A stretch of DNA of 64,000 bases. Origin: Adiantum capillus-veneris (taxonomy: Eukaryota > Streptophyta > Polypodiopsida > Polypodiales > Pteridaceae). The first letter of the stretch is position 1, and the number at the start of each line of letters is the position of its first letter. Location of the stretch: assembly GCA_014529385.2 (NCBI GenBank), contig CM043946.1, forward strand, positions 18,042,077-18,106,076, given 5' to 3'. A program made the position numbers and the translations under genes. Of the stretch, positions 33,250 to 45,900 are shown piece after piece. Under the pieces are notes generated by a model. That model had not been told where the DNA came from, searched no databases, and saw nothing but the letters and a program-made list of their open reading frames with translations.

Positions 33250-34554
33250 ATGGCTCAATCTACGGAGAAAGAGATTTTTGGTGCGTTTACATCCGAAGAC
33301 AAATTGGATGGTACCAACTATTCTCTTTGGTCTTTTATGGCCAAAAATGTTTTGGTTGGTAAAGGATTGTGGGATTATGTATCTGGAGATGAAGTTCATC
33401 CAGGTAGCATTGCACCTGCCATGCCTGGTCGTGGTGCAGCTGTTGGTGCAGGACCCTCACAAGTCACTCCAGAGCAAAAGAGATGGGATACTAAAGATGC
33501 ACAAGCTATGGCTGTGATTGCCTTAACCATAAATAGGACAATCACACCACATATCAGATCTTGCAGAACTTATAAGGATGCTTGGGACACTCTGCAAGCT
33601 ATGTTTGGAGGAAGAAACACTGCCAGAATAGAGTTTTTGAAGAAACAACTTGACAAAATACAGATGGCTGAAGGTGACGATATCGTCGAGCATCTTACAA
33701 AAATCACGGATCTTAAAGAGCGATTGCTTAGCATTGATGAAGTGATTCCAGAGAAGGAATTGGTTTCCAAAACACTCAATTCACTACCACCATCTTATTT
33801 GACTTTTCAGACTTCTTTGACTATGTCTTTGCGAGCTAATCCTGAGCCTCTTCGTTTTGAAGAGTTAGTCGCTTTGGTATTGCAGGAGGATCAATCACGT
33901 AAGAACAAGTCTTTACAGGTGGATGGTATGGATCATGCTCTTGTTGTACAGAACAAAAACAAGGGTAAAGAGAGTGCTCATCACTCCAAGTCTGGTGCAG
34001 GACAGTCTTCAGAGAAGTCTAAAGGTGATTCCGACAAGTCCAAGAAGAAAGGTAAATGTCACTACTACAAGAAACCTAGTCACTACATTAGTGAGTGTAA
34101 AAAGCGAATTGCTAAAGAAAAGAAGAAAGAGTCAAGTTTGGTTGTTTCAACTTCTGGTGATTCTTCTACAGCTAAAGAAGAGTCTGCAAACTTTGTGCAG
34201 GATTCTTATGCTTTCGTAGTATGTTCAGATTCTTCTGCTTACAATGTTGAGGAGACACAAATGATTTGGTACTTTGATAGTGGTGCATCCAGGCATATTA
34301 CTTCAAGGAAGGATTTGTTTTGTTCATTGGATGCAGCTCCAGCAGGAAAGAAGGTGACATGTGCAAATAATGCTTCTTATCCAATCAAAGGTGTTGGTAA
34401 GATTTTGATTACCATTTCAGATGGTTCAGATTTATGCTTGCCAGATGTCTTATATCTTCCAGGGATCAAGAAGAATTTGTTGTCTGTATCCTCTCTTGCA
34501 AAAAATGGTCTTCGGGTCATTTTTGAGGATGACAGATGTGTTGTACAAGATTGA
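33250..34554 (+). pseudogene. Copia gag and protease
   Basis: The ATG at 33250 (MAQSTEKEIFGAFTSEDKL) opens a 434-codon frame: gag, a Lys/Ser-rich basic linker, a damaged zinc knuckle (CHYYKKPSHYISEC, where the second Cys is Tyr) and protease with YFDSGASRHIT. It ends in a TGA at 34552-34554, where integrase continues in another phase, so polyprotein production is cut. The gag matches the two halves at 6131-5966 and 285-1. Confidence 0.85.
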
Positions 34555-37130
34555 GAGAATGGTTATTCTTAGAAAATGGACTATTTGTGCTAGATCATTA
34601 TGAAAAGCAGATTCAGGTATGTATTGCAGAAACAAAGACTCAGGCCATGCAGGATACTGAGTTATGGCATGCTAGATTTGGGCATGTTGGTTATGGCAGT
34701 TTGATGACTTTACAACGTCATAATATGGTGCATGATTTGTCTTTATTGGAGATGCCACCAAGACATGTATGTGAAGGTTGCGTTCTTGGAAAGATGCACA
34801 GATTTGGATTTTCATAGGATGGTTGAGTTAGAGGGACACGAAAGTTGCAGCTTGTACACAGTGATGTATGTGGTCCTATGAGGACGCCATCTATAGGAAA
34901 CAGCCTTTATTTTGTGACCTTCATTGATGACTTTTCCAGGTTTTCTTGGGTGTATCCACTCAAAGCAAAGTCAGATGTGCTTGCAGTTTTTCAACATTAT
35001 GTCGCCATGGTTGAAAATGAAATAGGTTGCAAAGTACAGACTCTTCGTACCGATCGAGGAGGTGAATACATGTCAGGTGCATTTAAGGATTTTTTGGGAA
35101 AGAAAGGAATTAAACACCAATGCACTATGCCATACACACCACAACAGAATGGTGTTGCAGAAAGGAAGAACAGGTCTTCAATGGGGATGGCTAGATGTAT
35201 GCTCAAGGTCTTCCTGGACGGCTAGATGGTCTTCAATGTGCAACACATGTTTTGAACAGGTGTCCTACTCGTACCTTGAAGACCATTACTCCATATGAAG
35301 CTTGGTATGACAGAAAACCTTCAGTCAGTTATCTTTGTATTTTTGGTTGTCTTGCTTATGCTCACATCCCTCAGTAGTTACGTGGGAAGCTTGATGATAA
35401 GGCAATCAAATGTATATTTGTGGGGTACAATAGTGGAAATAAAGGTTATAGACTTTACAATCATGCTACAAACAAGATTTTTGAAAGTCGTGATGTAATT
35501 TTTGCAGAAACTACTGCCCAACCTATGGTTTCTTTTGATGTACCTCATATGCAGACACATGATATATTTGAAGGTTTGCTTCCTTCTTTTGTGGAGAATC
35601 AAGAATTGCAACAGGTTGATAATCTTGATCAGCATGTGACACCTCATGATGTAGAGAAAATTGTGCGTGAAGAGCAAGAAGTTCTCAGGGAAGAAAGAAC
35701 CTTGTCTAAATGGGTTCAAAAAACTTTGCAAGATAGCAAGTTGGATGCACCGTTGCCACGAAAAACACGTGTTGGTACTACTTTTGGCAGAGAGCAAGTA
35801 GATTTGGCTTGCTTTAGCACTCTTTGTGATGCAGATGAGCCTGATTCATTTGAACAAGCTTTAGAGTGTGTTCAGTGGAAAGATGCTATGCAGCAAGAAA
35901 TTGATTCTATTCATAAGAATCATACATGGGATCTAGTGGACTTGCCTACAGGTAAAAATCCTATTGGTACAAAGTGGGTTTTAAGGTAAAAAGGAAACAA
36001 GATGGTACTGTTGACAGGTACAAAGCAAGGCTTGTGGCAAAAGGCTATGCGCAACAGAAAGGCATAGATTATGATGAAACCTTTGCTCCTACTTCTCGTG
36101 CGTCCACAGTTAGATCACTAGTTGCAATTGCTGCTCATCATGGTTGGAAAGTGCATCAGTTGGATATCAAAACTTCTTTTTTGAATGGTGATTTGCAGGA
36201 AGAAGTTTATGTAAGTCAACCAAGTGGTTTTGTTGTAAAAGGTCAAGAGCAAAAGGTATGTAGATTGCGTAAAGCTTTGTATGGTCTCAAACAGGCTCCA
36301 AGAGCATGGTATGAGAAGATACATACTTATTTGATTGGCCAGGGATTTCAGAATAGTCCAACAGAAAGTACTTTGTATGTCAAAAAGAGAGATGGAGTTC
36401 TCATTATGCTAACACTTTATGTGGATGATATGCTTCTTACAGGCAATACTGCAGATGAAATTGAAGCGTTTAAAGATGCTTTGAGAAAAACCTTTGAGAT
36501 GTCTGATCTTGGTTTGCTACATTATTACTTGGGTATTCAGTTTGTGCAGTCAGAGGATGGCATATACATGTTGCAGGCAAAATATTTGCATAAAATTTTG
36601 GACAAGTTTGGTATGAAAAATTGTAAACCAATCTCTATACCCGTAGAAACTGGATCAAAGTTGAGCATGCACGATGCTGGAGAACCTTTTGATGTACATA
36701 CTTATGCAGCAGCGGTTGGTTGCTTGATATATTTGGTAGGCAACACACGTCCAGACATTCAATTTGGGGTTTCACAAGCAAGCAGATTTATGCACAGCCC
36801 AGGTATGCATCATTGACAGGCTGTGAAGCGCATACTTCGTTACCTTTCAGGTACCCCTAATCTTTTGATGTTATTTCCAAGGGGGGATATGTATGGAAAG
36901 CACAGTTCTATGCAGCTTCTTGGTTAAAGCAATTCAGATTGGGCTGGTGATTTTGACACACGACATTCCACAAGTGGGAATTGTTTTTTCTTGGGAAATG
37001 CATGTATATCTTGGCTAAGCAAGAAGCAACCCACAGTGGCTACATCAACTTGTTAAGCTGAGTACAGGGCAGCTTTCACGGCAACAGTTGATTGTGTATA
37101 GATCGATGCTTTTTTTACCTTGAAATCTGA
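34536..37130 (+). pseudogene. Copia integrase, RT and RNase H, multiply frameshifted
   Basis: Segments in order: pre-integrase zinc domain (34551-34817, HARFGHVGYGS and CEGC), integrase core (34845-35225, HSDVCGP, RTDRGGEYMSG, NGVAERKNR), integrase C-terminal part and linker (35420-35989), RT (35974-36816, LYVDDMLLTGN), then a stop, then RNase H remnants ([25 protein letters not shown]) to about 37130. At least four frame changes or stops separate them. The RT segment itself is uninterrupted for 280 codons. Confidence 0.82.
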
Positions 37131-37646
37131 AGTTCTCTTTTGTAGCTTCGGAAAGGATGCCTCGCTTATTCTTCTTGTGGAGGGGCTCGTATTCTCTGGA
37201 CAGTTTGATATGCTTATGATACACATCGTTTTGACTCCTCGTCTAAGTTCTATGTGAAGATGATAATGACATTGAGATGACTTGGTGAATGAGAAAGCTC
37301 AAAACAGAGGAGAGCACAAGAGTGAAGCAAATGGAAGAGAGATCAAAGGAGGAGATTGCGCGCAGGCGGAAAGCAAGAGAGACGCGAAAATGAGAAGAAG
37401 AATAACATTCAATGAACCTCCTTGAGCGCCAAATCTTAGTTTTGAAAAATCCAAAAGATTGAGACAATCGGCGTTCAATTCGAAGCTGTCGTATGTTATC
37501 ATTGTCTGAACACTTTTTGAGAGTTTTAATAAACGTACCCCCCAAATCTGATATCCGAGTTTTTTTTGAAAGTGAATATCAAAAATGAAATTAGGGACTT
37601 TTTATTATCTCTCTCTAAGATGACCTTGCATTTCTTACAAGGCCCA
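37131..37646. other. Intergenic, no gene seen
   Basis: No recognisable coding sequence. A purine-rich stretch lies around 37260-37400. The copia 3' end is not marked by an LTR. Confidence 0.5.
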
Positions 37647-37672
37647 TTTTTGAGTCCAAACTTTTCCTAATG
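37647..37672. repeat. 26-bp repeat, inverted partner of 24606-24631
   Basis: TTTTTGAGTCCAAACTTTTC followed by CTAATG matches the complement of 24606-24631 exactly. Confidence 0.6.
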
Positions 37673-37699
37673 CCTCAGTCTCTAGCCCTCTACATTGAG

Positions 37700-37860
37700 A
37701 GAGTGGCCTCACTTGGTGAAACCTTTGTGATGTAACCCCAAGGTTGAGGGTTCGAGGCTCATGAGTTGCGTTCTCTTTTGTGTGTTCTCTTCCTTTATTG
37801 GGGTGGGTGGTTCACACGGTTGCCTCTCGAGGTTGTAATGTACATCAATATACAATTGTC
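37700..37860 (+). mobile_element. Possible tRNA-derived SINE head
   Basis: An A-box-like TGGCCTCACTTGG (37704-37716) and a B-box GGTTCGAGGCT (37749-37759) are separated by 32 bases, as in pol III promoters. No poly-A tail or target duplication was found, so this is tentative. Confidence 0.35.
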
Positions 37861-38517
37861 AATACATGATATGTGTAAACAAGGATCTAGATGAGAAGAA
37901 AGAGTTTGAAAAGCTACTAAACAATGCACGCACATGCAAAAATTGGGAAACTTATTATAGATTACAATGACTAGTATTGTGGGTGCAAGAGAAGCTCTTG
38001 ATCATGCCATTGGTGTTGCTATTGAGTTTGCATATGAAGAAGAAGAAGAGAAGTGTGACTTGGATGATGTGCAAGAAGACAACAATAAATAAAATGAGGT
38101 ACAGATGTGGAGACACAGCCTATGCAGATGGTGGTATGGATGATGATGATGTTGAAGAGGCTAATGAGGGTTTGAATGTCCAAGATATTGATGCCTAGTG
38201 GCTACATAAAAGAAGATTAGTCAAGTTTATGGTAGCATCGACCCCAACAAATCTAGAAGCTTGTTGAACAAGTCTTAAATATGTTAGCTAAGGGAGAGGC
38301 AGGGAGGTACCATATCGTCTCATTGGTATAGCTATCTTAGTTTTCTAGTGGAGTAAATCAACTCTTTGAAATACCAAGAACAACACCCTCATGTGAAAGA
38401 TTCTTTAATTGGCTTGTTAGGGCATGTGTCTTATGGCACAAGCACTTAATACCCCCCCCCCCCCCTCTTGGGGTAGGTCGCCCCCTCCCTTATGCATACG
38501 GTACCAGCTTGAAATAA
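37861..38517. other. Intergenic with poly-C tract
   Basis: No gene recognised. A short acidic frame at 37968-38090 (ALDHAIGVAIEFAYEEEEEK) is isolated. A 15-base C run lies at about 38451-38465. Confidence 0.4.
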
Positions 38518-39062
38518 TGGGGGGCTACCCCTATTGTATACGCTTATGTTTGACCTCTCAAAACCCCACTCTTGTACACTCACATGATATCATATGAAAA
38601 TCCATAGTGAATCCCCTGGGGCGCTACACCAACGCTAGTGAAGCCTGCGATTCACCGACATCTCATCCACGATGCACTTCCTCAGTAACAACCGTAGGAT
38701 AATTCATTTTCCATTTTCCAAGAAAAACTTTGTAAACAAAACATTTTTATATTCCACCTCTCTCTAGGTGGTGGTCCCAAAGGCCCACCTAGGAGAATAT
38801 CATTTTCTTATTTCTCCCAAAACAAATCACCGGTCAACCGTCCGAGACCCGTCAGCTACCTGCCTTGTCTCTCTAGCTTAGGGCCCTAAATTTAACTAGC
38901 TTATACTAAACTAAATAGCCTACACCTATAAAAGAGTATTGAGAGGTCACTATCAAGGTGTCAGCACTTGAAAGAGAAGTCATGCACACACGCTGACTCC
39001 AAGGGTCACTAGACACAGGAGTAGGATCTCTGCACACATGAAATTTCCCTAGAGAACGCACT

Positions 39063-39066
<4 letters not shown>

Positions 39067-39140
<74 letters not shown>
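39067..39140. repeat. Compound (CT)n(CA)n microsatellite
   Basis: About 44 bases of CT followed by about 30 of CA, inside the LTR downstream of its TATA box. Confidence 0.95.
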
Positions 39141-39141
<1 letters not shown>

Positions 39142-39244
39142 ACGGTCTCCATCTCGTCGAGACAAAGGAAATTGTAAATACCATCTTGAATCAAGTTTTC
39201 CCTCACATTCCAAAGGGTTTTCATCTCCTCCGTATACATCTCCA

Positions 39245-39247
<3 letters not shown>

Positions 39248-39306
<59 letters not shown>
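39248..39306. repeat. (CT)n microsatellite, ~58 bp
   Basis: Uninterrupted CT repeat inside the same LTR. Confidence 0.95.
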
Positions 39307-39307
<1 letters not shown>

Positions 39308-39750
39308 GGTGTGTTGTGTTAGTGTTATTGAATTTTTGTTGTCTATGTCCTAGCTGCTCAAAGATGGTGCCCCCTGTTCACTCCCCATGATGATTTTTGC
39401 ATGCACAGGCCTGGCGTAGAGGCCGTTGGGGTCCGTTTTGCGCTTGCTCTTAGAATGTTACTAATTTGATAAGACAAATTTATAATTATGCATTGTGATT
39501 CATATTGACCTGGGAAGGCAAGCATAAGAATTCCCTTAAACCATCCAAGCAATGTGATTGTATCACAAGAAACAATCATATGTTTTTGTAGAGTAGTGAA
39601 AGAGTTGTTTGATAATTTATCACTATTTGATAGTTTCATAAAATTATTATTATTTGATATTAGGAGTTAGTTGTTGGATATAAAGAGCTGGTTGATCATG
39701 TTTGAAGAATCATTTAAAGAGAAGAATTGTTGAAAAAATATATTTTGTCC

Positions 39751-39972
39751 CTTGCGGTTAGCAAGATGCTTTACGGTTAACGAGATGCCTTACAGGTAGT
39801 AGCGAGATGCCTCGTGGTTGGTGAGATGATACTGCGATTAGCAAAGATTAAGCTGAGGTTATTGACTCTCTTTTTTTCCCTCATGATTAGCAAAATGGAT
39901 TGTGGTTAGCGAGATGCCTCGCAATTAGCGAGATGTCCTTGCGGTTGGCAAATGAAAAAGTTTTGCAATTTG
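39751..39972. repeat. Minisatellite with TGCGGTTAGCGAGATGCCT units
   Basis: About ten irregular ~20-25-bp units: TGCGGTTAGCAAGATGCT, CGGTTAACGAGATGCCT, TGGTTAGCGAGATGCCT, CAATTAGCGAGATGTCC, TGCGGTTGGCAAATG and others, with a gap near 39850-39890. No open frame persists through it. Confidence 0.8.
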
Positions 39973-42900
39973 TGGATAGCAAAAAAAAATTCCTTTGCAA
40001 AGGCTTTGTTGATTAGGTAGAGAAAGTCCATGGGTAGTGGCAAACTAATAAGAAATCTTGTGGATAAAATATAGGATTGTCTTCATTAGGCTTTGTATGA
40101 GTTTTTCTGGTGATGTTTGAAAGCTGTATGAAAGAACTTTTGTTTGGAATTAATAAATGAGCATTGTTTGTATATGTAAAACAATGTGGTAGGAATTAGA
40201 AAATAAGAAGACCGGGTGAGTGCGGTGTGAAAAGTGAGAGATCAATATCGAAACGAATCTATGTGTACAAAGGGGTGGGCCCGATTAGTCGGGTACTTTT
40301 CACAAGACTATTAGCTAGTTAATCATATGTCTTGTATCACATTTATGATTTATGAATGGCGGCCATGCCTCTTAAACATTGGGGTAAAAGGCATTGTTTA
40401 TAGATCCTAATTATGCCAATGAGCTTTTATCTTTATGATATATGAATCAGCTTCCATTAAAAACCTCATATTTATTGACTTGGCTTATGGTGTATGACCC
40501 TTACAACCACGATCGCAATGGATAGAGGTCTTCTTCTCTTTCGTTGCTTATATCCCTACTTTGTGCAATCGGAGTAGGTGTAATCAATGGAACTTGAGAA
40601 TAAAGGAAGGGCAACTATCAAGTCATCCCAATCTTCCGGATTGGGTACCTCACATAGTTTTTCTATCTGATGTCAACCCTCTTAACCGATTGTAGAGTAT
40701 GGAGGTGACCCTGCATGCAGCAAAGATAGAGCTAGACACCCTCAAAATGAAAAGCGGTGTTAAGCAAGGAGGAGGAGAAGCAGCCGAAGGAGGAAGTGGC
40801 AATGCAAAAGCACAGTGTCTGGACTCTAGAAGTTAAAAAGTATTTTTCAATGAATATATTTCTTTCTCAATCTACGTGCAAACTCTTTAAGTATTCTCAA
40901 TTCCCTTGCTCCACCTGGTGGGAAAAAGTCCCTACACTGTTTCCATGACATTACTCAAATTATGAGTTGTTTGCCCAGGTGCAGCCATATGTGAACCAAA
41001 ATCCACCTCCCCGTCTTCTTTCTTCTTTGGATTCCTTTGTTGGAGAGAAACTTTATAATGTGGGATCAAGTCCTCTATACGTACCAAATGTTACATGCGT
41101 GTGGATTGAAAACGGTGCAAGTGTTTGTACTAGTGTGGTGGAAGCGTCTCTATAAGTCATTTTCACACTGTGTATTGTGTAGCTATGTAGAGAAGAGACA
41201 TAAGTACTGAGAGATAGAGATGATGTGTGGATTACTATTATTTATATTCTATGACATCTGGTGATGAAGAATAGCAATATCACTTCTCTTTCCTTTAGTC
41301 TCTTGAACCTTACCTATCGGCAATGAAGTATATTTTTCTCGTGTTCTATTTATTACAAATTTTGAGGGTAACATGGCCCATGGAGTCCTTCCAACCATTC
41401 GATTTTCATGGAGATACGTAGAGTAGGCCTGAGCAAGAGATGGGAGGATTGCTTTGGTTTTGGGAGCAATCGTAGGGTGGCCTTGAGTAGCACTAGCCCA
41501 CATGCATTATCACGACCATGTGGTAGCCTCTTGTTTGGACCCTATGGTTATCACGCAATGAAGCCACATGATTGGTATCATAATTCATGTTTCTTGGGTT
41601 CCCATGGCAGAGGATCTAGTCCTTACTTTTGGAACTCATTGTAGTTTATAGTACTCTCTAAGGGCATTTAGCTGCAAAACATGAGGGGTATGTAGAGCAC
41701 GTGTCAGGATATTGTAGATTTTATACTTGGAAAGTGGCACACCTCAATGGAGCTAGTATCTCCCCGCTAGATGGTGATTCACATGAATGCAGGTCCTCAT
41801 TTTAGCTAGGTCTTTCTTAAACACAAGTTCTTACATGTTCTTCAAGGTTTAGAGGGTGGGACGCCTCCACAAAGTGACTATTGTTGATGCACAAAAGGTG
41901 ATCAAGTGCCGCTTTCAATGGATCAAAGTTGTGGGCATCAATGGGAGGCCTTGTGTCACAGGCCCCAACCCATGAGACTGTGAGACAAGACACTGGCGGC
42001 ACTAGGCTTGGGAAAGTTGTCCTTTGTCACAAGTGTAGTGGGACTTGGGGGAGTGGTTTTGGTGAGATCCCTTTACTCTAGCCGATCACTGAAGGACTCT
42101 TTTCTTCTAGTAAACAACTTACATGGGTTGCCACATACTAATAGCATGGAGAGAGACTCATCTTGCTGCAACAACTCACCAGTAGGAGGAAGGTTTCATG
42201 TCCCAGCTCTTGGTAGAATTTTGGAAGCTTTTATGGGACAACAGAAAATCAAGGTGGGTCACCATGTTTGAGTGGCTACTTGCACATTAAGCTACTATAA
42301 ATAAGATTTGGTTGTTGCACATTGGCCTCAACTAAATATGTGCCTCCTATGACAACCTACTTGATACTTAGCCTCACTGTCTATGAGAGTAGCCCATGGC
42401 AAAACATCTTTGGCTTTGGATTCTTTGATTGATACATGCACTCTCTATAGAAAGTCAATACACTTGAGATGTTGTAGCTTGGCCCATTCTCATGGATCCA
42501 ACACTTCGATTTTAGATGGCTCTAGTTAGCAGGATGATTGTGATACAGGAAGGCGATCTACACTCCAACCAATCATAGAGTTAGTCCCTCGGGAGTGGAG
42601 CAAAGATAGAGAGTGGTACCGAGAGATTATCTGCAACCTAGTCTTGTGGTTCATCTAGTGAACTCACTGCTTTTGCATCTTTGAGGCTTGACCTATCTCA
42701 CTGACGGAGATTGTTCGTGACATTTGACTAGAGTTGATCCATACACTTAGGGGCCACGGACACTCAAGGTAGAACCTTCACCAAGGGGCCAAGGGCCCAC
42801 AACTTTGAGAGCACAGGTTGGGAGGCTCGTGTCCTATTGACTTGAGTCCCCTTTGGCTACTAATGGAGGGCTCGTCTAGAAAACAGTCTGTCATCACATA

Positions 42901-45900
42901 TGGATTGACGTGCACGAGAGCCTTCTTGGCACCGCACGTGGAAAGTTGAAGTTGAGTGTGAATGCATCTTTAGGATCATGTTGAGAGAAGCGGGCTATTC
43001 AAGCCTTGAGTGCATGTCTAAGAGTCCCTATGGAATCCTCTCAGGCCACTTTGGGCGAACTTGAAAAATCACCAAAAATGCCTTGGATCGCCTCGGGCCG
43101 GCGGGCTGGGTGGGCCGACAAATTACCAATAGCCATCGATCGCAAAGAATGAGGAACACCTAGAGTGAGCATTCATGAATGTGCATGGTTGCCGCTCTCA
43201 AAGAGGATTTTGAGATCTCCACATGGAGTATCTAAACATCAAAATCGGACCAACCGGTCTGTGTGTAGCGCCAAGCCGACGCTTGTAGAACCATCGACGG
43301 CAAGCGGATAGACTTGTGGAGAACCGCGTGCGAGCCGAGTGCCCTGAATCACTTGGGTCTAGAGTCGCGGTGCAAGGAAAACTCCCCATATGCCTCCACG
43401 TTGATAAATGGAGGGGGACAATCACGTTGTCGGGCTCTCTCAAACCCAATAACGCACCCGTAGTAACCTAGATTGTGAGTTGAGGAGATGTTTTTGGGTC
43501 ATGACTATGCCCCATCATCCATCATTCCCACCGGGTCCATCATGGAGCATGCACCACGGTTTTTAGATATTGGACATCCACCATCCCCCATTGTCACCCC
43601 GGAGCCTCGAATCAACCGAGACCTAACCTAACACCCCCCCCCCCCCTCTTTAAGAAACTCTCTTCCTTGTTGTTGGGGCTAGGAGTTCCCCGGATAATGC
43701 CTTAGAGGGTGTAGAACATTGTGTGTCTACTTATTGCAAAAATATGAGCTGCTTTTGAGCGGTCTTACCATGAATGGTAGTGTAAATCTCATAGCAGTCA
43801 TACTGGTTGATTGGGATAAGGTTGTGAGTACCAAGTCTACTTGACACTTTTTGATGGGGCTCATACGGTAGAATTTACAAAAGTTGGCATAGATCACCTG
43901 CTGCATTAATCCACGCCAAGGGACTTGTCTATTCTAGATTCATACCTAAGTTGTCTTAACAATGAATCACTCGTCTTCGAGTGTGAGAGCCAAGTCGTGC
44001 TATTCCCACTTGCTTCTTGTAAGTTGATTTGGATTTCTTTGTCCTAGTTCCTTCCTAAATGGTGACGCAGGTTCACTTTGCATGAAGTTTGGTTGATTGC
44101 ATGGCTGCGGGAGTAGTGTGCACCAAATAGATTTTCCCGCTTCACATTCCATGGAGAGTAGGTACTTTGCTGAATTGGATCCTTGGGCTTGATTGACGCG
44201 GTTGTTCGCTATTTCCTGAAGATTTGGCCCTTGGTTATTCTTTCTTGAAGCACTTACTGTAGTGCTCTTGTAGACCTTGAAGTCTTGTTGAGCTTTACCT
44301 GTAGTTGAAGTAAGTTATGTTACGAAAGTTACCATCTAGGCTTATTGAGCACCGACCCGTCCCTTTAGAGCAAATAAATAGAAGCCTTCTCGATTTCTTC
44401 TTTTCCATACAAGACAAGGTTTTCTTGAGATTGCCTAGGTGTAGGTGTAAACAATCCTGGTTATTCCTTGAAGCTTTGATGTACTTCTGGGACTTGGTTG
44501 AACTTGAATGTTTGTATTTAAGTCTTGCAAACTTGTGGGCAAGACTTGAAGTAGGTAACTTGAATAAATGTAGATGGATGGTCTGCCTCGCTTCTCGCTG
44601 CTTGCTTTAAGTTTTTCTTAGATTGAGCCTCAGTGCTCACATCTGGATTTTTTGATCTTGAAGACCTTTGACTTGTTCTTCATGAACTTGTCTTTGATCA
44701 ACATCAAAGGAAAACTTGAGAATCACTCCTCTCGGTTATTCATGGTTGTACCTATAATGGCTCCTATCTGAGCCTGGATGTAGGTATCTTTGCTGGATGG
44801 ATCTATGTCACCACTGAGTTGACATAGCCTTGATTGCCTTTATTCTTGTGAAGATGAGCCCACTCTGCTTGGGCTGATATTGGCTTTGATTCATGAGCAG
44901 TGCTATCCTTCGGGACCGTCACTTTGGGAGGCATCACTCAATCTCCAACCTTCTTGTGAGGGGGGCTTCCTCATGTGGCCATAGCGTTGAGCCATCTTTA
45001 TGGGGAGCTATCCTTGAATATTTATTATGAAAGAAATGCATGTCCCTCCCACTTGCAGACCTCCAGCTTCGGTATTTTTCACGCTCCCTTCCTCTAAAGT
45101 ACCCAACTTAGCTTTGTTGCAACTTGCACGGCTTGCCCGCTTACACGCCTCCGGATTCGTCTAGTGCTTGATCCACCACCATCTGGTCATCCGGATTCAA
45201 TTGGATGCACGTTCCACCCGCTCGTACGTATCCAACTTTGATGTCTTTGTAGGGTCGACCCAAGTTGTTTTTGGTCCTTGGCTTTGCTTCTTCTGGTCCA
45301 CGATCCACCCGAGTCGTTTCAGGTCCTTCGCTTTGCTGATATAAGGTAGCCTAATGGTCTGCAAGCACATTGGCCTTCTAAAGATCTTGTTTGCTGCTTT
45401 GAGGGGCTCTGGATGTAGCCTGGTATGAACCGCAGGCACTTGGTCCTGCTTTTGAAGTTCTGGGGATTTGGTTGCTACTCTTGTGTCTCAATTGAGTTGG
45501 AGGATATTGCACTGCTTGGCTCACCCGCTTAGCGTTGGGGCTAGGATACAGACTCCTTGCCGTCACTTGTTGATTGAATTATCTTCAAGAGGTACTCACG
45601 ACCTCATGCTTATCTAGCACGGCTCTTTACCTTTCTGGATTTTTCTTGTCGATATATGGAGGAGGGCCAACTCTTTGACACCTACCTCGTTGATGTTGTT
45701 GTTGGTGCTAGATGAGGGGGCTATCTAGCTTGACCTTGTTGAGTCCCTCTGGACTACAGGTTGGGTGACATCTCGTTTTCCCCTGACGATGAAGAAGCCG
45801 TGTCTCTCACTCATGTGCCATGTACTGCTTCGGAGAAGGCCTTGGTCATCTTGAGATATACATTGGCTGGTGAGCGGCCTTCGGCGGTTGGCTCTCTTGG

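Larger units (their letters stand above)
33127..37130 (+). mobile_element. Degraded Ty1/copia element, same family as the copy at 1-6264
   Basis: It carries leader (from ~33127), gag, protease, integrase, RT and RNase H in copia order with several frameshifts and stops. No PBS, LTR pair or target duplication is visible. 32920-33126 is a transition of unknown origin that may include LTR remnants. The 3' end fades after the RNase H region at about 37130. Confidence 0.82.
38518..39455 (+). repeat. Truncated or solo gypsy LTR (plus orientation)
   Basis: Its start (TGGGGGGCTACCCC) resembles the transcript-strand start of the 28.9-kb LTR. Its end (39340-39455, CCTAGCTGCTCAAAGATGGTGCCCCCTGTTC, then GCGTAGAGGCCGTTGGGGTCC) is the reverse complement of the conserved end of the other gypsy LTRs. 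A TATA box (38927-38933) and two long CT/CA runs lie inside. The hairpin's second arm is lost. No PBS follows. Confidence 0.65.
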
